Of a DNA stretch of 64,000 nt, positions 31,796 through 43,625 are shown in pieces. This DNA is from Gnetum montanum (Eukaryota > Streptophyta > Gnetopsida > Gnetales > Gnetaceae), in NCBI GenBank assembly GCA_015680685.1, contig MNCI01034746.1, positions 1 to 64,000 on the forward strand. Reading direction: 5' to 3'. Position numbers and translations under genes: made by a program. Position 1 is the stretch's first letter. The number at the start of each line of letters is the position of its first letter. A model generated the notes under the pieces. That model was not told the DNA's origin. It ran no database searches and worked only from the letters and a program-made list of their open reading frames with translations.

Positions 31796-31931
31796 AGTCA
31801 AGGAACGATTGTGGTAACGTAAGGTCCCATAATGGTGGGAACTCATGAGGTAAGATACCCCATTACATGGGTCATTATTCTCTAATGGGAGATTTGGGAA
31901 AACTCAAGGACTTATTCCTCACATTAGCCCT
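31796..31931 (+). repeat. Composite repeat: alpha-like, beta, alpha
   Basis: GCTTTAGTCAAGGAACGA, then GTAACGTAAGGTCCCATAAT, then ACATGGGTCATTATTCTC, then forward alpha GGAAAACTCAAGGACTTATT. Confidence 0.6.
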
Positions 31932-31969
31932 GGTCATTCTCACTCCCATACTCACCCTACATTACCCTA

Positions 31970-32060
31970 ACGCACGTGAGTGAGTGATATAGGATTGTGC
32001 ATGTTTCATGGAAATTCTTATTATAACCATTGACATCACTCACAGTTACCCTCATTGTAG
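31970..32060 (+). repeat. Gamma-family repeat copy
   Basis: GTGAGTGAGTGATATAGG, then GTGCATGTTTCATGGAAATT, CTTATTATAACC and GACATCACTCACAG. Confidence 0.6.
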
Positions 32061-33002
32061 TACAACTATACATAGTGCACATATATATATTTATGTATTA
32101 GATTGGTTTGTATCATGCTTAGATGTGTTAGGTGGAAGGTGATTGAACAACATTATGTATAAACCTACCTATGTTTATCGTACTCTTTATAACCTGTTTT
32201 GGTTCTGGTTAAGGTGTAAATCTCCTAAAGAGATAGATAACATACTGATCAAAGACCATACTTGTCTTAGTTACATGAAGGGTTTACCTTGCATTGACTA
32301 GTGTTGAGTGGTTTTCATAAGTCATGTTGTTCTTAGCTATGATCCAAGTCATCTCTCTTGTAGGCTCTCACCATGGGAAGTGCACGTGGTAGTTAAGGTA
32401 ACCATGATTTTGTGTTAATGTACCTACATCTTCCATAGAAGGATTGTTTACCGATGTTTTGGTCCAATCATAGGATTTGTCTATGATCTACCTAGGCACT
32501 CTATCTCGATATCACTTCTGTGAAGCACTTATTGGTCTTGAACAAGCTTGATGTGAGACCTAGCTTTGTATTGCTATTATTTCTTATTCCTATTTGCATT
32601 ATGGGCCCACCCTATCTTGGTGCAGAAACTAAATATATGCTTACCTAACCATCTCTTGGTAGTTTCTATTTATGTATAGACAACCAGGTAGATAATCGGG
32701 TTAGATGTTTGCAATGTAAATGATGATCACTTTGGGATGGGTCTCAAATTAGGGACTCTTAATATCCAGTATTAGAATTGGGTTTACAAGCTCTTTATTT
32801 CTTATCTCAAATTAGATAAGCCACTCACAATCCTTAGTCTCAATTTGGATCATGTAGCTCAGGGGGATTCTATCTCTATATTGGATTTTCTAGAATCAAA
32901 AAGTGGAGTGAAGGGGAACGATAGGAGTGGGAACGACCAAGGTAATGTAGAGTGACTATTAAGGAGTGAGAATGCCCATGGTAATTTCGGGGTCATTCCT
33001 AA

Positions 33003-33180
33003 TATGCACATTTCATGAAAATACTTATTGTAATTACTAACATCACTCTACATTATCCTAGTTTGAGCTAGTGATATAAGGATGTGTGCTCATTCTTGGA
33101 ATGAGCTTACTCACTAGTACCATGCATTCATTCTCAAAATTTGCTTATCCTTTGGCTTGTTAGTCATCTGACATTATCCT
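33003..33180 (+). repeat. Two gamma units in tandem (one per hairpin form)
   Basis: First unit: CACATTTCATGAAAATACTT, CATCACTCTACATTATCC, GAGCTAGTGATATAAGG. Second: GTGTGCTCATTCTTGGAATG and a longer arm ending TTAGTCATCTGACATTATCC. The second unit (33085-33180) is a near-complete reverse copy of 43529-43625. Confidence 0.65.
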
Positions 33181-33413
33181 AATGCAAGGGTTTCACCTAG
33201 AGCTTTGATTGTCTCTATTGAGTGGATGAGTGATGACTTGCATCTCACATGACCACCTTCTAAAATGATGGGTAGCCTAGTATGATAATTGAGACTGGAT
33301 AGTGTGTGATGAAGCAAGAACATATGCTCTTTTGGGTAACATTCAAAGGATAAGTTTAGAATATTACAGCTAGAATTCATCCTTCAAAAGTTGGGCAAGG
33401 TAGGATAATGTAG

Positions 33414-33562
33414 GCACATTAGTTGGGGAATAACTAGGGTAGTGTAGGGTCCCTATGAGGGTGGGAAAATCATGAAGTGATTTACTCCATTACATGGGCC
33501 ATTGTTCTCCAACTGGATATTCCTGGCTAACTAAGGGAAACAATTCTTACGTTACCCCTTGA
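33414..33562 (+). repeat. Composite repeat: beta plus degraded alpha
   Basis: GTAGTGTAGGGTCCCTATGA, AAATCATGAAGTGATTTACT, ACATGGGCCATTGTTCTCC, then a weak forward alpha. Confidence 0.55.
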
Positions 33563-34891
33563 TTTGATACCCTTGATATTGACAATCACCTTGGAACCAA
33601 TGCAACACTACCATAACACCCATTTATACTCTTCAATGCCTCTTTGTTAAAGTTTCATTGAGTATATCCACCAATTGATGCTTTAAGAAACTATAGGACC
33701 CACCAATGAGAATGGTTTTATAAGTAGTAATCCCAAAGATAAAGTACTTCCAATATGTGATTAAACATAAACTGACAAATTTCAAGAGATTAATTAGTAG
33801 CTTGATTCATCTTTAAAGTGGGGTCTTAAAGAAGAAACCAAGTTGTGAAGTCATTGATGAAAATTGAGGGTGGGTGGAAAGCTGAAGGCATTGTTAATTG
33901 GTCAAATTGTATATTTTAATTGACATTGGAAAGGGTGGGTGGGTGGATTTATCCACATTGGTTTAGATACAAAGTATGAGAAGTATGGAACATATGCAAC
34001 TACTCCCACCTTTGTTGATTTTTCCACAATACTCTCTTTGTTCGCATATGAATACCCACGGTACCCCATAGTCACATTTGGAAAGTAAAGAATCAAGGTT
34101 GAAATTTTGGACTATCAAAACCATCTAATATTGATTTAGGAATATTTCAACATGTTAGCCACATGATATCTACCTGAGGGTACAAAATATGTAGTATGAA
34201 CAAAAGAAGTATGAATTTCATTAGTAATTATGTTTATGTTCTCCCATAGTACAGATGAAATGATGTATTGTCCTATATGCTAGTGATTTCCTAACACCAA
34301 GTAACCACAAAATTGGTCAATAGCTTCACAAACCTACATAATGCACTATGCCCCTAACCTTACAACAACATGTGGAATTGCAGAAGGTTAAGCTGACCTT
34401 TGAGCCATATAGCTATTCTTACTATGTGGGCTATGGGGAATGCTGGTAATGTAGGTTAGAAGTTGTGGAATGACTAGTTCCACCAAGCTATGCCTAGGAA
34501 CTTCAATTTAATCTCAGTTGCCTAAGGTCTGGAGCAACTCATCACTAATGGAAATATATGAATGATAACCTATCTAGAGTGGCTACTTTGGTTAGTCTTC
34601 TAGCTAATGGTCTACAATTGAAGCTCCCAATCAAAGAAAGACTAGTGAAACCATTCTAGTTTATTACATATATGGCATTAGGTTTTAGTAATGATTTGCT
34701 ATTTGCATCTAATGAATTATCAAGGCTTTAACCTAGGGAGTGCTTCATCATTCTAGATTCACTGAGGTGTGTGGTAAGCATGGGAGGTTATTTGTCATTG
34801 TATTCATTATATTATATAAGGTTTTGAAATGGGCTAGATCAAATTCATCTTGGAGAACGAGGTGTGATTGCAATTGTGAAGTGCCCTACCT

Positions 34892-34930
34892 ATGTGTGTT
34901 TCATGGAAATGCTTATTATAACCTTATGGC
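34892..34930 (+). repeat. Gamma-family repeat copy (partial)
   Basis: TGTGTGTTTCATGGAAATGC then TTATTATAACCTT. Confidence 0.5.
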
Positions 34931-35395
34931 AGTGCTTGTGACATGGGGAAGAATGAGAAGTGTAAATAGATGGATTAGCTAGGATGACTTATCTTGTTAT
35001 CCCTAGTGAATTCACTTGAATAGAACTCGTTTCTATGGTGTGATCGAAAGGACCTATAGTCATCCTAATTAGTTTCATATTTTGTCCATGCCATAGGGAG
35101 CAATTAGAGATGCCCATATTCAATGTAAGGTTCTCTATAGGGGAGTTTGGAAGGATCGCCACACCCAAAGTTTCATCCATTAAAGTCATTCATCCTTTTT
35201 GTTGGAACCATGCTTATTTTCACACCTTGGTGTATGTTCGATGTAATGAACCACTTCTCCTTGAGTTTTTGCATTAACAATTGTAATAGTCTTTTTGTGT
35301 GTTTGTGTGCATGTTTTTTTGATAACTTGTGTGTGTGCGTTTTTTGGACTATGGTGGAAATGGCTAATTGGAATAGTAAGAAATTTGTTCACTAG

Positions 35396-37680
35396 ATTTT
35401 TTATATGTATGTTTAAATACTTTATGCATAAGAAATATGCTTTAAAATATATGTTGGGAATGTTTTAAAATAATAATAATAATAAATATATGGGAAAAAA
35501 ATATTTTCTATTCTATTTCAATAGAGATGTTGAGAAAGAAAAGAAAAATAGAGGACAATACTCTAAGGTGTGCCGCAAGAGCTAAAATAGGTATGTTGAA
35601 ATGCAAAAGAATGCTCATACTGTGGAACTTAACCTATGAATCAAGTTGGAGGAACCTAACCCATGAATCAAGGATATTGTGTGTAAATACTACAACTTTA
35701 TATTTTTTATTTTATTTTATTTTATCTAAATGTGATGCATTACTCTTTTTAGTTAAAATAGTAGAGTATAAGTATCCTCTCCATGGCTGTAGAAAGGTCA
35801 CATGAGGACCTTTCAAGGCTTGTAACATGTTGGAAAAATTCACATTACTAATGACCTAAAAGGAAGGTTCCTTATTTGATTATGTATCCTGAATTGTCCT
35901 TATCATGAATCGATTTTCAAAACTCATTCCTTGCATCTTGTGACAATTCTAAATGATGAAGAGATAGATATTATGTTGGAATGTTTTGTAATTATCAAGA
36001 GGAATTCAACCTGAGATCTAGCAAAATTTGAATTCTGAAATATCAAAAATTGTTGATTTAGAAATTGAACCTGCAACTTATGAATATACATATTTTACTA
36101 ATTTTTTATAGTGATCATGAAGAGAATTGAACTCATGACTCATTGCTAAAAGAGAGAGAGAGAGAGAGAATTTTTTTTAAAAAAGAAAAGAATATGAATA
36201 GTTCCTAAGAATTCAGTTACAAGAAATCATCCATTATCCCTTATTCCACCTACAAATAGGGAGAGGAGGAGAGGGAAGAAAACACACAAGGCAAAAGTAG
36301 TTATGCAGAACAAGAAAAAAAGGGATACAACAATAGGGAGTGTGGCTGAGAAGGGAGAGAAGACTATGGTTGCTACAAGAGATAGAAAGGAGAAAGAAAT
36401 CAAGTGTGGCATAGCAATCCAATATTCTGATAATTCCTCCTAGTAAGCAAGATATCTAAGCAAGGAGGTAAAATGATCCATCTCTGTTATGTTTGATAAT
36501 GGCCAGCAAGGGTTGATTTTCTCAAACTTCTCTCTTCTTGCTTGTCTAACCACCTTCACAATGCTTGTATGATAATATCAAGATTGTTGTTATAAACATA
36601 GATTTTTTGAAATCCTTTATTACCTTTTTTAGATCTCTGCACCCTTCCTCTACACTCTCACAACTAAATGACTTGGATGAGAGTTGTTTTTGTAATGAAT
36701 TAGAAACACCCATAATGATTTGGAACATTTTTAGCAAAAGATTGCCAACAAGGGCTAAGGATCCCTAATATGAGGATTGGTACCATCGGTAGAAAGTGAG
36801 AGTATCCTTGGGCCCATGGATAAGTGTGAATGTTTTAAAATTTTTTAATTCTTTTATTTTGGTTGGAATTTGATTGATGAACCCTCCCCCTTTGAATGCA
36901 TAAATCTTGGATCTAAATCTTGAATTATACTTTTTTTTTCCTATGCCTTCTCAAGTCTGATTTTAATATCTTTCTATAAGTTGATGAAGTGGAGGAAAAC
37001 CAAGGATGTTAATTTATGATTATGACCTATCTATTCTCTGTTATTGAACATATGAATTTTCTAATTAAATGATTATTGGTAAAATGGTTACAAGAGCTAA
37101 ATTCAAATCTTGTTTTTGTGTCTAGCTAGAAATTATAAAATATTATTATGTGACTGAATAAATATGAGATTATTAATTTATCTACTTTTATGGTCATTTC
37201 TTTGGTTTTCAAATGTGCAAATGATCTTGATAAAATATTTCTTTTTAGGTTGAATAATTAAAAAGTTTGATTTTTTTAATCTGATGAATCTTGCACAAAT
37301 ATTTTTCTATGGCTATTTCTTTATAAAATTATCTCTTAATTCCTAAAATTAATATTGACTGATCTATTTTATAGCTAGATATAAGCATTTTCAATTTCAT
37401 TTTAATTTTATAGGTTAATGTTAGTTTGATTATTGTAGAAAGAAAGCCACCTGGGCATTTTCTTCTTTCAACTAGCTTTCTTTCTAGGGGGCTTCGATGC
37501 TAGCTCTTGCTTTGTATGAATGGGTATTACATTTGAAGGCAGATAGACCTGTTAGTGTTGCAATCTTGTGTTTTGGGAATTCGGGTTTAGGGCTAAATAT
37601 TTGGGACCAATTTAGAGATATCTTGAACTAGAAGGAGATTGAAGTGGTTGATATAAGTAACGAGATCTAACTCTTTAGCT
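35396..37680. other. AT-rich stretch free of the repeat mosaic
   Basis: No alpha, beta or gamma copies and no recognisable coding sequence; short open frames near 36230-36420 and 36550-36770 overlap on both strands and look fortuitous. An (AG)n run of about 20 bases lies at 36151-36169. This may be a separate, later insertion into the organelle-like locus. Confidence 0.35.
36151..36169. repeat. (AG)n microsatellite
   Basis: About nine AG units, followed by an A/T-rich run. Confidence 0.8.
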
Positions 37681-37684
37681 GTAG

Positions 37685-37763
37685 GGACTTTAGCTGGGGA
37701 ATGACCCTAAGGTTAGCCCACTCGAATCAGGGAAACTCGAGGACTTGTTACCCGCTAAAGCCC
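37685..37763 (+). repeat. Inverted pair of alpha repeats
   Basis: A reverse alpha (GGACTTTAGCTGGGGAATGA then CCCTAAGGTTAGCCC) is followed after about 10 bases by a forward alpha (GGGAAACTCGAGGACTTGTT then ACCCGCTAAAGCCC). It is the shortest alpha-to-alpha unit seen and could form a long hairpin. Confidence 0.65.
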
Positions 37764-38584
37764 TTTCTTTTTGTATCTTACTTTTCACCTTTACTACATA
37801 ATATCAATGTAAAAAATATTTTCCTTGATTGAAATTTGAAAAGAATAATATTTTGTAACTAACATTTTGTTTTACTATGGAAGGTTAATAACTAAGACAC
37901 TAGGAGATAAACCATTGGTCTTTTAAACATAGATTTATTAATCAGGTCATTCTTGGGCTAAGCCACTTGGAGGACTTATATTGTAGTGGGGGAAGTAAAT
38001 GCCAACCATTTCCTCTTTATATACTTTGTTACAGGTTCATTGGGGGTGAAGGCCACCAACATTAGCCACTTATTTCATTCTTCATATATATGATTACATT
38101 TCCACTTTTGATTTACTTTATATTCTAGAGTAGGGGGACACACTTATCTTTTGAGCGTAGTGGAACACTTGTCCCTTAAACTACTTTAGAGTTTATGTTC
38201 ACACTGAGGGAAGCTTGAAATTTTTTAGCCTTTCATTTTATGTTATTACGCTTCATTTCTATTATGTTTTGCTACAATCTTACCTTAAGTTTAGATAGGT
38301 ACTCCATATAGAGCTGCTTTAGGATTAGTTAATGGTATCTCACTGTGTCCTTTTAGTTTACATTTAACTTGGCACTATTACATGAAGAGGAAGACAAGAA
38401 GCATGTATGCTTACTTCACTTAGTTAGAGATTTGATATTTAGGGACACTAGGTTGGCTAAGGGAGTAGCACTAGACATGGTACTTTTAACTAGGAAGTTT
38501 ACTTAGCTTTGAGCCTATGCCATAGAAGACATGATTTGAGGTTAACCTACTCATTTCTAGTAAATGATTACTCTCAATAAAAGG

Positions 38585-38895
38585 TTGAAAAGCATACTTT
38601 GGGAACACATTTCCTTGAAACACTACCTTAGGACCACTTTTCTTTAAGACATCCTTGGGGAAGGTGTTTACTTACAATGCTACCTTTGGGGAAGCTAGAA
38701 AAGCTTCCTTTCAGAAACATTACCATTCGATAAGCTTTCTAAGCTTTTTTGGGAAAAGTGTTTCCATGCTATCTTAAGGGATGCTTTTTCACAGCATTCC
38801 TGGGAAGAGTGTTTCCTTGAAATGCAACCTTTGAGAAAATATTTTCCTTAAAAAGCATCATTAGAAAAAGTGTTTAAATTCTACCTTTGGATATA
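38585..38895 (+). repeat. Irregular minisatellite built on GTGTTTCCTTGAAA
   Basis: About eight diverged units of roughly 30-40 bases with words such as GGGAAAAGTGTTTCC, TGAAATGCAACCTTTG, GCTACCTTTGGGGAAG and CTTTAAGACATCCTTGGGG. Confidence 0.5.
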
Positions 38896-39926
38896 CTTTC
38901 ACTACCTTAATTCGCGTTGCCACATTCCCTTTGCTAATGATCCTCATAGGTATCACATGCACTTACAGAGTGTAGACTTTTCATATAGTAGTGGCCTAGT
39001 GAGACTTCCGGTCCATCCTACCTTTTTGGCATGAATAGCAGAATAGCCTTGACTTTTGACTTCCTTTCTGGGGATGGGTAAAGCCCCTACCTTGGGTAGC
39101 ATGTCTTGTATCTAATCAAAAACAATCCATTTGATCACATATCTAGAAGTTTAGTTTGTCATTCGCATTGAAGGTGGATTGATGTTTCTTTTAGTTCATG
39201 AATCTTCTATCATAGTTTTCTATAAATGAAAGAACAACAATGGTGTTTTTCTTAGTTATTGAGTTGGGAGGGAACAACAAGTGAAAGGGAAAACCCTTGA
39301 GCTAGGCTGGATCATTCAACCCTTGAGTTGGGTTGGATCATTCAACGTAGATAGTGACCCAAAAACTAAACAAAATATGAGTGCTATTTATGTTTGTTAC
39401 TTTGCTATTTTGTGTTGCTTAGAAGGAGAAATGTAGCACCTAAAAGTGATTTCATAGAGCTGAGTGATGTAAAATTGAGATCTCGATAATAGAGTAGGTT
39501 GGTTGAGTTATTGGATTTACCCAATGGTAAGAGGGCTAAATCCAAGCCCCTGATTTAGTATCCATATCCAACTACATTTATGCTTGTCTGTGTTACACAG
39601 CAACTACCACAAGTGACTTTGTCATAAGAAGATACCTACGAGTGACTCTATCACGAGAAGCTAGATACTTTAGGTAAGCTCTCAAAATATATCTCCTTAC
39701 TTATGAAAGAGTATGTTTGGTAGAGGTATTGAATGTTCCAAAGGTAAAGAGGTCTACCGATCAACCCCCAATATTTCAAGTAAGCTAATAGTTTTCATGG
39801 CATTTTATTCATGAAGATATCACCCCATAAATATTATTGATCAAGTAAAAGGACTACTTGCAAAGACCATCTAAATCTTCAAAAAGGATCATTTGAAATA
39901 GGGTCTTTAGGTTTTTTGTTCCCACT

Positions 39927-39968
39927 ATGTGCATCTCACTAAAATGCTTATTGTAATTGTCAACATTG
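39927..39968 (+). repeat. Gamma-family repeat copy
   Basis: TGTGCATCTCACTAAAATGC then TTATTGTAATTGTCAACATT. Confidence 0.55.
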
Positions 39969-39969
39969 T

Positions 39970-40086
39970 GGGGAATCTCCCATTGGAGAATAATGACCTG
40001 CTACACAGGGTATCTCACTTCATGAGTTTCCTACCCCTATGAGGCCCTATGTTACCTTGTTTTGTCATTCCTCAGCTAAAGCCTAG
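39970..40086 (-). repeat. Beta-family composite copy
   Basis: The complement reads GCTTTAGCTGAGGAATGAC, AAGGTAACATAGGGCCTC, AAACTCATGAAGTGAGATAC, GGTCATTATTCTCCAATGGG, AGATTCCCC. It directly abuts the plus-strand gamma copy at 39927. Confidence 0.6.
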
Positions 40087-41994
40087 GAATTTCTTGTTGG
40101 TCAGTTCTCATCTCACCCACCAGTAACATCTGAAACTTTATCCCTTATCCCATTACTAAAGGGAAGGTGATCACCAATTTGCTTGTACATGTGCATGTAC
40201 AACCCAATGTAACCATTGACTTGACGTTGTTCATTGTGGTTGGTTGGCATGGTGGAACACCCTTGGATTCCTTATTATAATGAACAGTTTTAACTGTCTA
40301 TCTCCATAGCAATCTAGATCCAGCTCTACTACACTAGAAATCTAAAGAGGAGTAAGTATCTACCCTACGTGTATGTGATAATAAACTCGCCAGTTTATTT
40401 AGTTTATTGTATTGCGACACCATACTATGTTTTGTTTTGTGGTTGATTTTCCTCCCTAAGTTGGCTCATTGGGTTAACAAGTATTACCTAAGACATGGGA
40501 CTTGTTATAGGTGTTAGCTATTTATTCCTTGCTCTTGAGAAGGATCTTGCATGGAATAGCTGACAGGTATAATCACTTACCCAGGCTCTAAGTAAGTTGA
40601 ATTTGTTGCTTGACCTTGATATCCTTCTGGAGAAAGCACTGAAATATATGATTTACAAATTTAGATAAACTATCACATCAATTCAATGATATGCCACTAC
40701 TATGGTAACCACTATTCCACTATTTCTATGCTAGATATGTCTTTTCTATTTTCTAGTTATTAAGGTGAAACCACTTTGCTTGGTGTAAAAGGCCATCTAC
40801 TAATCATTTTGCATGTGTGACTCTTTCTACCTCTACATAAGTACTCATATGTACTTCTTGCAAGTGACCCAGCTCGTAACCACTCTAGAGGCAAGTAAAT
40901 AAGTGAAAAGGAACTTTAGCTAGTTTGATGTTATCTACATTTTCAGATCTAGATTTGCACTAGACGTTGGAAAATGAGAAATTGTTTCTAGGACTCCAAA
41001 CCTTTTCCCCAAACTGTTAGAATAGGCCAACCCTACAATTCTATGTGTTGTTTCTCTCACCTATTGTTTGGTCTTAACTAGGTTTTCCACTATGCTACAT
41101 TTAGTTTGTGTGGGGAAAGTACTATTATAGCCATCATATAGCCAAAAATTGGAGTCCCATTGGATGGGGTGCCTCAAAATATCTCCTTCCAATGTCCAAG
41201 ACTATTTGGTTCTTTTATTCTCTGAAAACCTTATTAGCCATAATGCTAAGTTTGGAAGTAAGATAATTACCCATGAATGATGGTAGCTCTCTAATCTTGC
41301 CATAATGAACATAACCAAATTAATGAGTTTCATAATGATAATTTTGGTCTTGTAGCTAATGGTACGAGGCTAGTGTTTTTAGTGTATTTATGCTATTACT
41401 AGTGTCACATACATTACGATAAACTATACTTAGTGTAGGTGATGATAAAGTCATCTAAGTAAAAGCAACTAGTCTTAGTATCAATGCAATGAATACAAAT
41501 TCAATCAAGTAGTCGAATCATGTTGTGGAACTACAGCTCATAAGGTTTATGTGCTAACTCACTGTATCACTACAAATAAATAAATCTATCTATTGACATA
41601 TAATTAGGAAGTAATGAAATTATGAAATGAACTCAGCAAAAAGCGATGAACAACTCTTTCATTTCAAGAAATGAGCAAAAACGAAACCCACGAGCCATCT
41701 TCAATGATAGTAGCATGCTTAACTACTTATGAAGCTAAGAGAAAGTAATGGCCATACATGGTTGACCCCTAAAAGTATTAGGGAAGAGAGCTAACTAGTA
41801 TATTTATCTACAACAAGCCATGAAGTTCCATGTTTTATCTCATTGCCCATTGCTTTGTATAGGGCTTGTTGCTCGTGCTAGGTAGACAATCCTTGTGAGA
41901 ACTTGCTACAAGCTAGGATTTACATTTGATGTATGGTTACATGAGTTCTAAACCTTGGTATCTCTTTCAAAGTGATGTTTGTAAAGCATGAATT

Positions 41995-42031
41995 GGGGGA
42001 ACTCGAGGACTGGTTTCCTACTAAATCCCTC
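41995..42031 (+). repeat. Alpha-family repeat copy
   Basis: GGGGGAACTCGAGGACTGGT then TTCCTACTAAATCCCT. Confidence 0.6.
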
Positions 42032-42329
42032 ATGACTATTGTCTTCTTATGGAGTGGGGAAAAAGTGATCCATGTGGTTGTCAAGAAGCTTGGATTCCTC
42101 CATGCCATAGGTGAGCTAACTTGGTGGGTTACCTTTAATACTATAGTAAAGGATTGCTACTTCAAGAGCTATGTTCAATTAGAGTGTCCCCCTTGTAGAA
42201 GGCATGATGGAAACAAAGGAATTGTTCTTAAAGTAGTTAGGGAGATTGCAGTTGCTAGCCATGTGTGGATCATTCATTCTAATTTGGGCATTTTTGGTTT
42301 ATCAATGGGATAGGAAATTCAAGAATCTT

Positions 42330-42470
42330 GTAAAATAGGGTAATGTAGGGTGACTATTAAGGAGTTAGAGGTGCCCCCATAGTTACCTTAGGCATTCCAG
42401 CTGTGTGCTGATTTCTTAAATGAGCTCATTATAACCTATTAGTGAGCTTATGTTACCCTATTATCACTCT
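42330..42470 (+). repeat. Beta-like start plus gamma copy with inverted ends
   Basis: Begins GGGTAATGTAGGGTGACTAT and ends GAGCTTATGTTACCCTATT. The middle has GTGCTGATTTCTTAAATGAG, CTCATTATAACCTATTAG. The ends are inverted copies of GGGTAAnnTAGG. Confidence 0.55.
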
Positions 42471-42572
42471 TGAAACATGGTTCGTCTGATTGGATGCACC
42501 ACTAATGGATGTTGATACACCAATAAAATTTTTAATGCTTGAGTGATAGTAAGGTAAGGTAAGGCAACATTG

Positions 42573-42688
42573 GTAGTTACAATAAGCATTTCTTTGAAAC
42601 ACGTATAAGCTTATATCACTCACTCACACTAAGGTAAATCCTTAGATGTCGATGGTTATAATAAGCATTTCTTTGAAATGTGCATAGC
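42573..42688 (-). repeat. Two gamma copies
   Basis: The complement has GTGTGAGTGAGTGATATAAG, TTTCAAAGAAATGCTTATTG, and a second ATGCACATTTCAAAGAAATG, CTTATTATAACC. Confidence 0.6.
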
Positions 42689-42694
42689 AAAAAT

Positions 42695-42855
42695 TACTAG
42701 GGAATCTCCCTAAGGTTAATTCCTATTTCACAAGGTAACTCACTTCATGAGTTCCTTGCCCTTATGGGGACCTATATTACCTTGGGCATTCCCTTACTAA
42801 TGCTCCTACATTTCCCTAGTCATTCCTTGTCTAAAGCTCCTCAGGCTGGGTGGTC
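42695..42855 (-). repeat. Beta-family composite copy
   Basis: The complement contains AGCTTTAGACAAGGAATGAC, AAGGTAATATAGGTCCCCAT, GGAACTCATGAAGTGAGTTA and AGGGAGATTCCC. Confidence 0.55.
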
Positions 42856-43528
42856 GAGATCTAGCTTATCAAAATTAAATAACATGTTGTAATCCTTATG
42901 CCATGCTCTGTATCACCTACCTACCTATATGCTTATGGTTGTTTCTATTCGCTAGTTGGTTAGCTAAAAGTAATGACTTCTTTTCTTTCCAATGTAAAGG
43001 TTTAGAACATCTATGTAAGGTGTCCCTATGGCCGAACCTCATGCTACTTATGCCAAAAGTGAATCATGTAATCATTTTTCCTCACTCCTTCTTTCTATCT
43101 ATATAAAATACACAAGGATCTCAAGTAGAAAAAATTTCTTCCCTACTAACATTCACCTCATTCATTCAAGAAAAGGTAACGTAGCAATTGTTCCTATTCC
43201 TAATAGATGCCCTCCAAGTACCATGACAATTTCATAGCATCCACTATAGTATCTTTCTTATTTTAGAGTAGTCTTGCAAAAGGCTTAGTATATATATCTT
43301 TTTTCCCTTATACTATTTTTGATTTGGAAAAGGATGTACTTCTAGAAGCTAGCCTTTAAATCCACAAAGTAAGCTTTCAAGTACTATTTTGTGTTGACTT
43401 GCATGAGCTATGGTATCCAACTTGGTGTTTTAAGCTATTATAGTAGAAGCATCCTTGGAAAATAAGGTGACTATAAATGAAGTGACTTGAGGAGGAAAGA
43501 ATTTACCTTGATCTTTTCAGTTTAGATA

Positions 43529-43625
43529 GGGTAATGTAGGGTGACTAATAGGCCAAAGGGTAAGCTAATTTTTGGAATGAGTGCATGGTATTGGTGGGTA
43601 AGTGAATTCTTGGAATGAGCGTACA
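43529..43625 (-). repeat. Gamma-family long copy
   Basis: Reverse copy of 33085-33180 over about 97 bases: GTAATGTAGGGTGACTAATA, GGCCAAAGGGTAAGC, GAGTGCATGGTATTGGTGGG, TTCTTGGAATGAGC. Confidence 0.65.

Noticed and set aside
35147-35395. Open frames on both strands (82 and 68 codons)
   Set aside because: They mirror each other over T/G-rich sequence (GTGTGTGTGC) and show no motif.
41972-42313. Open frame of 113 codons
   Set aside because: It runs through an alpha repeat copy and has no recognisable family; the length alone is not enough in this region.
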